This document shows, piece by piece, positions 1 to 12,251 of a DNA stretch of 64,000 bases (position 1 is its first letter; each line of letters starts with the position of its first letter). A program made the translations under genes and the position numbers. The notes below the pieces were generated by a model. It was not told where the DNA came from, searched no databases, and worked only from the letters and a program-made list of their open reading frames with translations. This stretch comes from Parapristionchus giblindavisi (taxonomy: Eukaryota > Nematoda > Chromadorea > Rhabditida > Diplogasteridae), in NCBI GenBank assembly GCA_943737045.1, contig CALSFV010000663.1:1-64000 (forward strand), read 5' to 3'.

Positions 1-39
1 TTCTCATATTTACTCAATCACAAATGGAAAGTAAACAAT

Positions 40-2677
40 CCATTCATGAGGGGATACGGTAGATGATGTTTATTGATTGATCTCCATTCATGAGGGGATA
101 CGGTAGATGATGTTTATTGATTGATCTCCATTCCTCAGGGGATACGGTAGATGATGTTTATTGATTGATCTCCATTCATGAGGGGATACGGTAGATGATG
201 TTTATTGATTGATCTCCATTCCTCAGGGGATACGGTAGATGATGTTTATTGATTGATCTCCATTCATGAGGGGATACGGTAGATGATGTTTATTGATTGA
301 TCTCCATTCCTCAGGGGATACGGTAGATGATGTTTATTGATTGATCTCCATTCATGAGGGGATACGGTAGATGATGTTTATTGATTGATTTCCATTCATG
401 AGGGGATACGGTAGATGATGTTTATTGATTGATCTCCATTCCTCAGGGGATACGGTAGATGATGTTTATTGATTGATCTCCATTCCTCAGGGGATACGGT
501 AGATGATGTTTATTGATTGATCTCCATTCATGAGGGGATACGGTAGATGATGTTTATTGATTGATCTCCATTCCTCAGGGGATACGGTAGATGATGTTTA
601 TTGATTGATCTCCATTCATGAGGGGATACGGTAGATGATGTTTATTGATTGATCTCCATTCCTCAGGGGATACGGTAGATGATGTTTATTGATTGATCTC
701 CATTCATGAGGGGATACGGTAGATGATGTTTATTGATTGATCTCCATTCCTCAGGGGATACGGTAGATGATGTTTATTGATTGATCTCCATTCATGAGGG
801 GATACGGTAGATGATGTTTATTGATTGATTTCCATTCATGAGGGGATACGGTAGATGATGTTTATTGATTGATCTCCATTCCTCAGGGGATACGGTAGAT
901 GATGTTTATTGATTGATCTCCATTCCTCAGGGGATACGGTAGATGATGTTTATTGATTGATCTCCATTCATGAGGGGATACGGTAAATGATGTTTATTGA
1001 TTGATCTCCATTCCTCAGGGGATACGGTAGATGATGTTTATTGATTGATCTCCATTCATTAGGGGATACGGTAAATGATGTTTATTGATTGATCTCCATT
1101 CCTCAGGGGATATGGTAGATGATGTTTATTGATTGATCTCCATTCATTAGGGGATACGGTAAATGATGTTTATTGATTGATCTCCATTCATTAGGGGATA
1201 CGGTAAATGATGTTTATTGATTGATCTCCATTCCTCAGGGGATACGGTAGATGATGTTTATTGATTGATCTCCATTCCTCAGGGGATACGGTAGATGATG
1301 TTTATTGATTGATCTCCATTCATAAGGGGATACGGTAAATGATGTTTATTGATTGATCTCCATTCCTCAGGGGATACGGTAGATGATGTTTATTGATTGA
1401 TCTCCATTCATTAGGGGATACGGTAAATGATGTTTATTGATTGATCTCCATTCCTCAGGGGATATGGTAGATGATGTTTATTGATTGATCTCCATTCATT
1501 AGGGGATACGGTAAATGATGTTTATTGATTGATCTCCATTCATTAGGGGATACGGTAAATGATGTTTATTGATTGATCTCCATTCCTCAGGGGATACGGT
1601 AGATGATGTTTATTGATTGATCTCCATTCCTCAGGGGATACGGTAGGTGATGTTTATTGATTGATCTCCATTCATTAGGGGATACGGTAAATGATGTTTA
1701 TTGATTGATCTCCATTCCTCAGGGGATACGGTAGATGATGTTTATTGATTGATCTCCATTCATTAGGGGATACGGTAAATGATGTTTATTGATTGATCTC
1801 CATTCATTAGGGGATACGGTAAATGATGTTTATTGATTGATCTCCATTCCTCAGGGGATACGGTAGATGATGTTTATTGATTGATCTCCATTCATTAGGG
1901 GAAACGGTAAATGATGTTTATTGATTGATCTCCATTCCTCAGGGGATATGGTAGATGATGTTTATTGATTGATCTCCATTCCTCAGGGGATACGGTAGAT
2001 GATGTTTATTGATTGATCTCCATTCCTCAGGGGATACGGTAGATGATGTTTATTGATTGATCTCCATTCATTAGGGGATACGGTAAATGATGTTTATTGA
2101 TTGATCTCCATTCCTCAGGGGATACGGTAGATGATGTTTATTGATTGATCTCCATTCATTAGGGGAAACGGTAAATGATGTTTATTGATTGATCTCCATT
2201 CCTCAGGGGATACGGTAGATGATGTTTATTGATTGATCTCCATTCATTAGGGGAAACGGTAAATGATGTTTATTGATTGATCTCCATTCCTCAGGGGATA
2301 TGGTAGATGATGTTTATTGATTGATCTCCATTCCTCAGGGGATACGGTAGATGATGTTTATTGATTGATCTCCATTCCTCAGGGGATACGGTAGATGATG
2401 TTTATTGATTGATCTCCATTCATTAGGGGATACGGTAAATGATGTTTATTGATTGATCTCCATTCCTCAGGGGATACGGTAGATGATGTTTATTGATTGA
2501 TCTCCATTCATTAGGGGAAACGGTAAATGATGTTTATTGATTGATCTCCATTCCTCAGGGGATACGGTAGATGATGTTTATTGATTGATCTCCATTCATT
2601 AGGGGAAACGGTAAATGATGTTTATTGATTGATCTCCATTCCTCAGGGGATACGGTAGATGATGTTTATTGATTGAT
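40..2677. repeat. 44-bp satellite array with higher-order repeats
   Basis: About 60 head-to-tail copies of a 44-bp unit. The core GGGGATACGGTAGATGATG is followed by TTTATTGATTGATCTCCATT and a variable 5-6 base spacer (CATGAG, CCTCAG or CATTAG). The variants are ordered: in the first kilobase the rare change GATTTCC recurs exactly 440 bp apart (about 390 and 830), giving a 10-unit higher-order repeat. After about 1050 the CATTAG/GGTAAATG variant takes over, and rare variants such as GGGGATATGG and GGGGAAACGG recur 352 bp (8 units) apart. No coding potential. The array starts near the left edge, so it may extend beyond the window. Confidence 0.97.
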
Positions 2678-3915
2678 GTGATAGATCTACTGTAGTGGTC
2701 GTTTCATCACGTAATAGATATGTGATAATAATGGGAAATAAGCATAAATATTACACAGTATTGTTTGATCTAAAGATCAAAGATTAATCAGTTCTCACTC
2801 TAAGTTTCAAAAGAAACATGGAGAGAAAGGATACAAATGGATTGATTCATTGGATGAATATATTGATGAGAAAGTTGAAATGGATGAATACTTTGAATGA
2901 CTATTGATCGATGGATGATATCAGTTACTGTATGGACTATTTCACTTATCGTCTGTATCAGGGACTATCAATTCAATCTATCAATTGTATATTCATTCCA
3001 TCCATCAATATACTATCTCATAAATACGATATGCTATGTATCTTCATTTCTTTTCTTTTTCTTTCATCATACGCGTTTCATTATATATTTATGAATACGT
3101 ATAAATATTATTATTTATCTCCAAGTCAAAATGTTCATTGTACCTCCCTCCCTCTCCCTCCTTCTCGATCTCCCTCTCCCTCTCCATCTGTACCTCTACC
3201 TCTACAGCTTCACAATGTTGACATATCTGGTCTCATTCGTGCCCTAGGGGGTCATATTCTATTCTACTATTGTTGTGACCTATCGTCCATCTATGTATGT
3301 CTACTCATATTCTCTATAAGAGAAGGTTCATATCCATTCTTCATTTATCATATTACTTCATATATTACTTGTACTTATCTCAAGAGGTCTATACTCTATT
3401 CAATATTCTCATACTATTCATTTTCTATTGAAAACCTCTTAAAGGACTACTCTATACTTTGAGTGAATGGTCATTCCTTCACTTATTCTATCACTGTTAA
3501 CCTAATTTCATCAAACATTCATATTTGATCTTTGATCTTTGAAAATCTTCTGGTTGATCTTTGATCTTTGCATATCACATCATTCAATTCAGTTTCATTC
3601 CCTCTGCCATTCAATCATAGAAGAAACAGATCCGATAATGAAATGAAATCGAGAAATCTATACATAGATATGACCAGTTCCTTACCATCTTCAGGCTATC
3701 TCCTCGTTCTTCTCTTTCTCCATCTCCATCCCCTTCTCTCCCTCTCCCTCTCCCTCTCCTTCTCCCTCTCCCTCTCCCTCTCCTTCTCTCTCCCCCTCTA
3801 CCCTCCCTCTCCCTCCTCCTCATATTCTGCATATCTCCATCATCATCAACTTCATTCATTGTGTCTTCCCTTCATCTTTCATATCTCATTTCCATCTTCA
3901 GATCCTATATCACGG
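2678..3915. other. Intergenic region upstream of the DEX-1-like gene
   Basis: No gene recognised. AT-rich sequence with CT-rich tracts at about 3146-3205 and 3737-3813 (CTCCCT/TCTCCC type). A splice-acceptor-like CATCTTCAG at 3893-3901 lies 14 nt before the ATG of the next gene and could be a trans-splice site (inference). Open frames here follow only from low-complexity composition. Confidence 0.6.
3737..3813 (+). repeat. CT-rich (TCTCCC)n tract upstream of a start codon
   Basis: Imperfect hexamer tract of CTCCCT units on the coding strand, ending about 100 nt before the ATG at 3916. Similar tracts lie upstream of other genes in the window. It may be a promoter element or an ordinary expanded microsatellite. 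Confidence 0.85.
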
Positions 3916-6900
3916 ATGCGGTTGTGGTTGCTGGCCGTATTAGCGGCAGCTACTACCTCCGCTATGCGATTGGATCCTGAACGGATCGCTGCAAGGTATA
4001 CGGTAGATCCTCAGAGAATATTGATTGATATTGGTTATTTGTAGATTACGAATAGAAGCAGAAGAAGAAGCAGAGAAGGTAGAAAGAAGTGGAAGGAATA
4101 GAAGACAATTAGCGACTCCTAAAGAGATTAGTATTCAGGTATATTCATTCATTACATTTATTGATGAATACCGTAATTATTATTGTCGTTGTGAGAATCA
4201 TAGTTAACAGCATCGATGAAGATTGATTCAGGTGACAGCTCCATTATTCTCATCTCGTCTTTTAGAATATGGAAAAGGAGTTGGAGATGAACAACTTCCA
4301 TTGACTCTTGATTCATCAATCAAATTATTATTAAAGAAACCATTGATATATTATGGAGAAAGTAGTGATGAAGTTTATGTAAGTAAGAATCAATTGGAAT
4401 ATCTTATTCATATTACTTTATCGTATTGACTTATTATCTATAGATCCTCTCAAATGGAGGAATAGGATTCGATTCATCATCATCTAATTATAAACCTGGA
4501 CTATTCCCTCATGGTCCTAAGATTATATCACCATTCTGGAATAGAAATGATCTAAGAAATGGAGGAAATGTTTGGTATAGAGAAGTAAATAGTAAGTCAA
4601 TAAATACAAATGAGATATAATCAATAATATGTTTTAAGAAGGACGAGTCTTAGATCGAGGACAATCAGAGATTAAATATCAATATGATAAGGAAGTCAAG
4701 GTATTCAAATAATCAATCAATAATCAATCAATCAATCAATTCTATATCTTAGGTTCAATCAGCAATTGTTGTTACATGGGAGAATATGCAACCATTAGGA
4801 GCTGCTGCACTTCCTGCCGATGTATTCATCTACTTTATTCATTTTAGTAAATCAATAATATACCGTAACCTTTCCTTTCAGAATACGAATACGTTCCAAG
4901 CAGCAATATTCATTACTGATCAGGGAGCATTCGCTAATTTTATCTACAGTAATATTGGATGGACTCAGGGAGCAGAGGTTATTGATTGATTAACAATTAT
5001 TGATTGATTATTGATCTATTGTTCAGGCTGGATTTAATCGTGGTAATGGTAAATCTCATTATGCATTACCTACTAGTGGAACAGGGAATATCATGTATTT
5101 AGAAGAATATGGTAAGTGATGAAAGAATCCATTTGAGAGTATATAATGAATGAATTAAAGGAAATACTGGAATACCTGGAGAATGGATGTTTGATTTTGG
5201 ATCAAAAGAAGTCATACGATGTAAAAGTGGAATTAAGGTTATTCATATTATTTCATTCTCAAAAGATCTTCAATAGTTTTTTTTTATTTGATGAGTAATG
5301 CAGAAATCAGAATTATACTTTCGGTTCATTCAAACTTTTTTTTACGAAGGAACAAAAAATGAATGTGACGGTTATGATTGATTTTGAATTCAGGGAGATA
5401 CATGTGATAGTGAGTGTGGAGTAGGTGAATGGGGTGAAGATTGTTCCAATTGTTGTCATTGTTCATCGACTAATCAGTTATGTGACCCAATCAATGGACA
5501 ATGTTCATCTGGTTGTAGTGAATGTTGGACTGGACAAGGATGTAATACACGTAAGTATATTATTGATCAAGGGAGAAGAACCCTTAGGGCATCATAGTCA
5601 TTGAATTTGAATAATGGGGTAAAGAGAAAACATATTCGCTTTATAAAATCATATAACAAAGAAAATTAATAAAAATCATCCAAAATAAATGTTAAACAGC
5701 AGGCAAAAAGTGGTATTTAGCCTGATTCAATGGAATGCGTAGTATAACGAAATACTGTACCGAAAATAATCGAAGTTTTGCCTCAAACGTTCATATTTAT
5801 AATGGTCAAATATGTAATTTCAATGGAGAAAGAAAGGGTGAAATTGATAAGAAATAGAAGTAATATGTATTAGGAAATTTTCCAATCAAAAAAAATTTAC
5901 CTAACAAGGGAACGTTCCCAACTTGTCCTGGCTATATGAGATGGCATGAACAGAATCAGTTTTCGATGCTGATTACGAATCCGCTTTCGTACGTTGCCCA
6001 ATCGACCTGAGTTTCGAGAAAATCGATATTAAAATTCGACTAGTTGATTCGAAAATTCACATCTCATCTACCTTATCTACTAAACCACATCAGCAGTTGT
6101 TTGGATAATTGATATATGAGTTCATGAACTCATTGGAATGGTTTGTCTTGAAATCCACGCTAATTTCCGAATCAACTAGACGATTTTCAATATCGATTTT
6201 CTCGAAGCTCAGGTCGATTGGGCAACGTATGAAAGCGGATTCGTAATCAGCATCGAAAACTGATTCTATTCATGCTATTGCCATCTCATATGGCCAGGAC
6301 AAGTTGGGAACGTTCCCTTGTAAGATATCTTTTCTGATTTTCTGACTAGCACTTGAAACACATTTGAACAAAAAATTTTGTGCATTGAAAAAACCAAAGT
6401 AAGAGTAATTAATTAACGAAATTGTGCTGAAACATGATAAGTTCTGTGATAAAAGTGTTAATTATAGGAAAAGATTCATGTGGAGGCGTTGGAGGAAATG
6501 AAAGTTGTGCCATCAATGCTCTATCATTCACTGATTATGATAAATGTGGAGAAAGTATTAAGAGATGTCAATGTCTTGAAGGATACCATGGAGATGGATA
6601 TAAAAAATGCATTGGTAAGATCAAAGATTAGAGATCAAAGATCAGAGATCAAAGATCAGAGATCAGAGATCAAAGATCATGTATAGATATCGATGAGTGT
6701 GCTCGACCTGGTGTTTGTCATATGAATGCAGAATGTATGAATACTCCTGGTAGATATTTCTGTCAATGCAAGGAGGGATTCACTGGTTTGTTCAATTCAA
6801 TGTTTTTTCTTTACTTTTTGTAAATGAAGGTATCGTGAAGATTTGAACTGAATGAAACAAATTATTTTACTTATTAAATGATGTTATTTGATATTAAGGT

Positions 6901-9770
6901 GATGGAGTAAAGTCATGTTTCTCATCTTTCTTATTCTCATCATCAAATCATCAATCTCTTCCATCAGCTCGTTCATCTAAGATCACTTATCGATTAAGAT
7001 CTCCTCAAGTTTGGTTTGGAAAAGAAGTCGACCAACTCACTGTATATTACAAAAATTATTTAAATAAATAATATAATTAATAATTTGTAGATCACTTCAT
7101 CTGGTCTAATATCATTAGATGATGAATCATCTCCTGGAGGTCAATTACTTCGTTCTCCATCAACTTATTCATTGATTCCATTCTATTCTCCTCTTATTGA
7201 TACATCTAAGAATGGAAGAGTAACTGTTGCACAAGTGACTGGTTAGTCTATTACTATCTACTCCTTCCATAACAAATATCATACTTTATACCATTGTGTT
7301 AGACAATTGTCTAAAAGATCTTCTCTTTCAGATTCTGATGTATTAACTCGTGTAACTCGTATCATTCGAGAAGCTTCAAATGATTCTTCATTCATTTCCT
7401 CTGGTGCACTTATTGTAACTGCTTATAATGTATCCATTGAGGTATCATTATCTATAATCTATCTATCTATCAATTCAATCAATATCAGGGTTCATCACTT
7501 CATAATACATATCAATCAATAGTTATAACAGGAACAAATGATAAACATGAACCTCGAACTTATTCTCTATTCTTATATGAGACATTGGAATGGTCTGAAG
7601 GAGCTCAAGTAACTTTATATAGATTATAAAATGAATAATGAATGAATGAATTGAGGCATCGATTCAATCAGGAGATCAATCATCTTCATTGATTATACCT
7701 GGATCTGGAACTGATTCAATCATTCAATTGACTAAACTATCAAATATTGGACAACCTGGAATGTGGCTATACAGAATTGGTGTGACTTATAATAAATTAG
7801 TATATATTTAATTAAATTCATTAAAGATGAACCAATCGTTCCTCCCTGTGTACGTAATGATGTAATTCCTCCATATTGTCAACAGAATATGGTGCGCAGC
7901 GTGCAATCACCTGTTCGACGTATGTCAATCATCTTCATATCTTACACACATAGTACCATTTCAGCTCCTCCTCCATCATTCGTCGCCTTTGCTCCAATCA
8001 ATATCACACCACAAATCATTTCTCCTCCTCCTCGTGTTATTCCTGCTATAGTATCTTCTACAACTGAGAGGTACGGTATTCCATTCGAGACTATCATTGA
8101 TTATTGATTGATTCAGAATAACAACAACTACTACAGAAGATACAACTACAGTATCTCGTCCTCGAGTTACGAAAGCTCCTCCTGCAAGACAATTACCTCA
8201 ATTCCAGAGTACTCCTCATAGGTTAGATACAATAATATCCAGATGATCTTTGATCTTTAATCTTTTCAGACCTCTTGTATCATTATCAGATGAAGACATA
8301 GAAGATATACCACCAGATGCATTTGAAATGACTCTTCCTCCATTTGTAACCGTCATACCAGAGATATTCACTAAAGATATGATTAAAGATAAACAAAGAG
8401 AAAGACTTCTACCACAATTTGAGGTATTTAATAATCAATAATATAATATGTATACAGTAATCCTTTCAGAAGTCGCCCTCACCACCATCAACTACACCAC
8501 AATCGACAATCCCTTCAACAACAACAAGAGAAGAAAGAATAACTGAAGTTATTAATATTGAGATGAATAAAGAACAATCATCGATTGATTTCAATGGTCA
8601 AGAAGAGATTATTCATCATGAAAAACATGAGCCTATGGAATCAATCGATAATGTTATGGATAAAATGGGAGAAGATGAAGTAACTAATCCACCTATCTTC
8701 ATATTCACTACCACTACTAAACCGGTAAGTTACTGTATTAACCGTAATCAATGATAAACTGTATCGTTTAGACTCCATCTCCTAAACAACATAAACCTCA
8801 TATTGTGACTGCATCTAAGAAGACAACAACAACAACAGATTATCCAAAGAAATTCGATACAGAATTTTTATCATCTTCTGGTAGTAAGTAATCTATCTAT
8901 CTATCTAATATAATACATTATCTATCTATCACGAAGGCATTCAAAGTTATGGAAAAGAACTCTGAACAACTTCCAAACTGTACATTCTTCCAAAATATAT
9001 ATAATTATTATACTTTTCAGACCTAGCACTTATATTACCAGCTTCAGTAGTTGGTGTATGGGCCATTGTACTTCTTGTTATTGCTTGCTTTTGTGTAATA
9101 CGTAAAAGGTATGATTGAATCTAATTATGAAATAGTATAATATATGATTTGTAGAAGATCAGCTCATCGTCTTCGTTCTTCTTATGGTCCATCATATGCA
9201 TTTAGAGGAGGAAATGGATATGCACTCAAAAGAGGAAGTGGAATGTATCATCATTCATCTATTATATCATTCTTATTATATTATATTATTATTATATTAC
9301 TATATTCCTATCATAAACCATTTGATTCATTTTAGATATCCTGATGCAACCTATGAAGATCATCTGGAAAAAGCTGCTCGATTGAGCACTGAAATGACTC
9401 CATATAATCAGGTTTATACTCTTTGCCAAAGACATCATCAATACTTTTGAATCGTTTATCTAACTAACCTTACTTTCCCTTCAAGTTCTCCATTATCATA
9501 TACTTGTACATTTCCATATATTCATGTATTATTTGTATATTATATGTTGTGTGGTGATAGTCTAATATAATCTAACATGTAATATAATTATAGACGGGTC
9601 GAGTATCATTATATGGTTCATATTGGAATCTAAATAATCATTCTCCATCAACAAGTCAATCAACAACTGCTATTGGAACTTCATCTTCAAATGGAGATAC
9701 TAGACAACAATCAATGACTGCCATACCGTATACTAATCCTGCCTTCACAGGAACATCTCAGGTACCGTAA
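3916..9770 (+). CDS. dex-1: DEX-1-like transmembrane protein with nidogen (NIDO) and EGF domains
   Basis: Single-pass membrane protein of about 1,050 residues in some 27 exons. The start at 3916 gives a signal peptide ([16 protein letters not shown]). A first NIDO domain (exons 4232 to about 5240) has the hallmarks [13 protein letters not shown] and an FQAAIF...Y.NIGWTQG stretch. Cysteine-rich/EGF modules follow (5395-6785), including a calcium-binding EGF starting DIDEC at about 6690. A second NIDO-like domain (6901 to about 7800) carries [10 protein letters not shown] and a LEW motif. Then comes a Thr/Pro-rich linker (7850-8880), a transmembrane helix (9022-9111, [18 protein letters not shown]) and a cytoplasmic tail. 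In C. elegans, DEX-1 is a matrix-linked protein of this architecture acting in dendrite anchoring and seam/excretory morphogenesis. A last intron with acceptor TTTTTATAG could instead move the stop to about 9979. The orthology is by domain layout only. Confidence 0.82.
5900..6325. mobile_element. Palindromic MITE in an intron of the DEX-1-like gene
   Basis: Terminal inverted repeats of well over 100 bp: AAGGGAACGTTCCCAACTTG at about 5906 is mirrored by CAAGTTGGGAACGTTCCCTT at about 6300. The two arms contain the same stretch around GTCGATTGGGCAACGTA. It lies inside the 0.9-kb intron between the exons ending near 5550 and starting near 6469. No coding capacity. A decayed relative is near 59890-60055. 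Confidence 0.88.
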
Positions 9771-10216
9771 TCCATGGTCTAGTCGTGGTGGAACCTAACA
9801 CACTAATCTAATTGTCTCTGGTTGTGGAGGAAATCAACTCTGTCATTTTGTAATTTACAAAAAATCCATAATTACTCTTTATAAAAAAAGTATTTTGAAT
9901 TTTCACAATTTTTTTATAGCGATTTACGTACACGGGTCGATATTGATGGAGGAATATGAACTAATCAATTATCGATTAGATGTTAAACTATATTCAATTC
10001 CATATCAAGAACGACTATATATATTTCTGTAAATTGATTAGACAATGACTCTAATAGGCATATCATTTCTTCATTCAATCGTTGTATTAAGTTAATTCAT
10101 ATTGAGATTACATAATTCATTTGTATTAGTTCCTTTCAACCAATCAATACGGGTATTTCACTCCTTCTTCTCTATCATTTGTGCATTTCATTGCCAGAAA
10201 CAATCACATTTCGCTT

Positions 10217-10226
10217 AATAAATAAA
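10217..10226 (+). other. Polyadenylation signal of the DEX-1-like gene
   Basis: Two overlapping AATAAA hexamers about 450 nt beyond the stop codon. This is the first such hexamer cluster downstream, so it is the likely 3' end; inference from position only. Confidence 0.45.
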
Positions 10227-11039
10227 TTGTTCAATCAATATCATTTTCGATATAGATAAACTCATCATCAATAATGTTAAATGCTACATAATGGGGGCAC
10301 CTAACTTTATTTCGAGAATATTCCGTATGTTCTTTATTGGCCTGATATGCATTACTTTTTATCACCTATTAATAGTTGAATTTATTTATTTATTTGATAC
10401 ACCCGTGACAGGTGCGACAGCAAATACAGAAGCGATAAGAAAAAATAATAGTAATAATAGAAAGGACTTATGGAAGGTGACAGGGGTAATTTGACGATAG
10501 TTATCATATCTCCGGAGTTCCAGTAGGAGTGATGTGGACGAGGGTAAATATTATCTTTTCGTTATTCCAACTTTAATGTATTTTATTTCAAGCTATTTCA
10601 AAAAAGTTTTTGTAAATGTACACATGTCTGGAACCATAATTCCGGCTTATTCTGATAATAGGAAAAATATTTGCTATTTTGTTCTTCAAAATGCCAAAGA
10701 TAAATCGTAATGAGTGAATGAGACATTTCCAATAACGAAATAAATTACTTATTGTTATAAAGATTCGTTAATAAACATCCACGAATGGTACGTATCCATC
10801 ATTTAATAAATAACTATTTATTTTATAACATTTCCTATTTATCATATTATATACGGAATAGATGAGTAATGATGAAACTTCTTACATATATGAAACCTCA
10901 CACTTCACACCTATTTTTTCAAGATATTTCGAAAAAATATATAATTTCGGACAATACTTCAATTTTTAAAAATATGAAAATACAAATGATTTGATCAAAT
11001 CTGACGGAGTGATGACTCTAAACGAAAATTATCATTAAA

Positions 11040-11330
11040 GATGGAAATTGACATTAAAGCTCGAATATTTTTGTGGACTGAAACATGAATGAACCATCAG
11101 GCAAATGCAGGAAAGGCGCACTTTTTGAAAGTTGAGGAAATTAGGCAATAGAATTGGAACTTGCGACAATGGGGGTAACGAGACCGAACGTTTATCACAG
11201 CGTTATGGGATAGATAAGATTGCTGTGCTAATTTCACGCATATCACAAGGCATTCGTACAAGAGAGATGTGATGGATTTACATGAACATTCACAGCACAG
11301 CGTTCTCATGACTTTCAAAGCAAGAACGAC
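11040..11330 (-). mobile_element. Diverged copy of a tRNA-like repeat element
   Basis: Shares in the same order the blocks GGAAAGGCGC.CTTTTTGAAA, AGGCAATAG, ACTT/CCCGC.ACAATG, CATATCAC and AAGAGAGATG with the element at 26974-27316, but with many substitutions. The B-box-like block is degraded here. It reads in the same direction (minus) as that copy. Confidence 0.6.
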
Positions 11331-12056
11331 CGCTCAACATACAAACTCTCTCGAATACAATGGTATCTCCTTTGTCTTGCTTTGGAAGGAAAATGGCTTG
11401 GACCAGAATACTGTGACAGACCTCAACCTCGTACCACTTCATTTCATTTCATTTAAACATATTAATCAAGATTAGACTCTGATGTGCATGGGGGGAAATC
11501 TCTTCTTACTTCCCTCTATTACAACATTGACGTTGATCTTCATATGCTCATCTTCCGATTCCACAATTATTGATAAGATCGACAGACAGTTTGGAGTTCC
11601 CCGAAGAAGACTTCCCATGATTGATTGAGTCCCACTCAGGACTGGGATTTTTTTGTTCGGTTTTTTTTGCAATGATGATTATGAAGAGTGTAGATGATGC
11701 TATTTCGCAATGCTCGATTGAGTCGCAATGAATAACGAATATTTCTATTTTTGTTTTAGTTGTTACTTTTATCAATTTTTACTCAGAATAAACAATTGAA
11801 AAAAAAGAATTGAAGACCAACACGAAACAAAGATAAAGTTAAATTTCGTGAAAAGAATAATTTCATTGGTTTTTTTGTTCAGTGAAAAATTTTTAATGTT
11901 GGGTGTCCAGTGTTGGGGAACAAAAAAAATTTTGGCCAACATAATTTTTGTCCCTGCTCTGGTCCCACTGCCACTATGTACGGCTTGGCAGTGAATCATG
12001 ATGAGCAGAGCAAATGAGCAGACGACAACTAAAGATGATTGACACAAATGGGAATG

Positions 12057-12251
12057 ATAATAATAATAATATGTAGCTTTATGTGCATTTTAGGTAAGAA
12101 TGATAATGAGATACATAGAGAAATGCATTAGGGACACATAAATACAATACCACAACGAGGTAGTAAGGTCGAATCAATAGATAGATAATGACGATATAAC
12201 TTAAATTATAAAGCATAGGTAGAAATACAATTACGAAAGATTTTGACATTA
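12057..12251 (-). mobile_element. 3' end of a non-LTR retrotransposon, separated by an inserted transposon
   Basis: Read on the minus strand this continues the reverse-transcriptase frame of 15323-15815. Directly across the TA target site the frame gives the carboxy-terminal motif FRNCISTYAL and a stop at about 12207, then a short 3' UTR ending in an (ATT)4 tract near 12057. A short tandem tail is typical of several non-LTR clades. The matching half lies beyond the 3.07-kb insertion. Confidence 0.75.

Larger units (their letters stand above)
9771..12056. other. Intergenic region downstream of the DEX-1-like gene
   Basis: Holds the 3' end of the DEX-1-like gene with two overlapping AATAAA polyadenylation signals at 10217-10226, then AT-rich sequence. 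At about 11040-11330 there is a diverged copy of the tRNA-like element seen at 26974-27316. The rest, 10.3-11.0 kb and 11.3-12.05 kb, shows no gene I can support; the open frames there are short and lack recognisable motifs. Confidence 0.55.

Noticed and set aside
40..2677. CRISPR-like array
   Set aside because: Units abut with no unique spacers and the genome is plainly eukaryotic; this is satellite DNA.
2911..3462. 183-codon frame upstream of the DEX-1-like gene
   Set aside because: Low-complexity, Tyr/Ser/Ile-rich with a CT tract in the middle; no motif and no codon pattern like the neighbouring genes.
11906..11940. CAGTGTTGGGGAAC as a possible transposon end
   Set aside because: No inverted partner or target duplication found within several kilobases.
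11472..12047. Cluster of minus-strand frames in the 11.5-12.0 kb spacer
   Set aside because: Short, partly overlapping and without recognisable motifs or convincing splice sites; kept as unassigned spacer.
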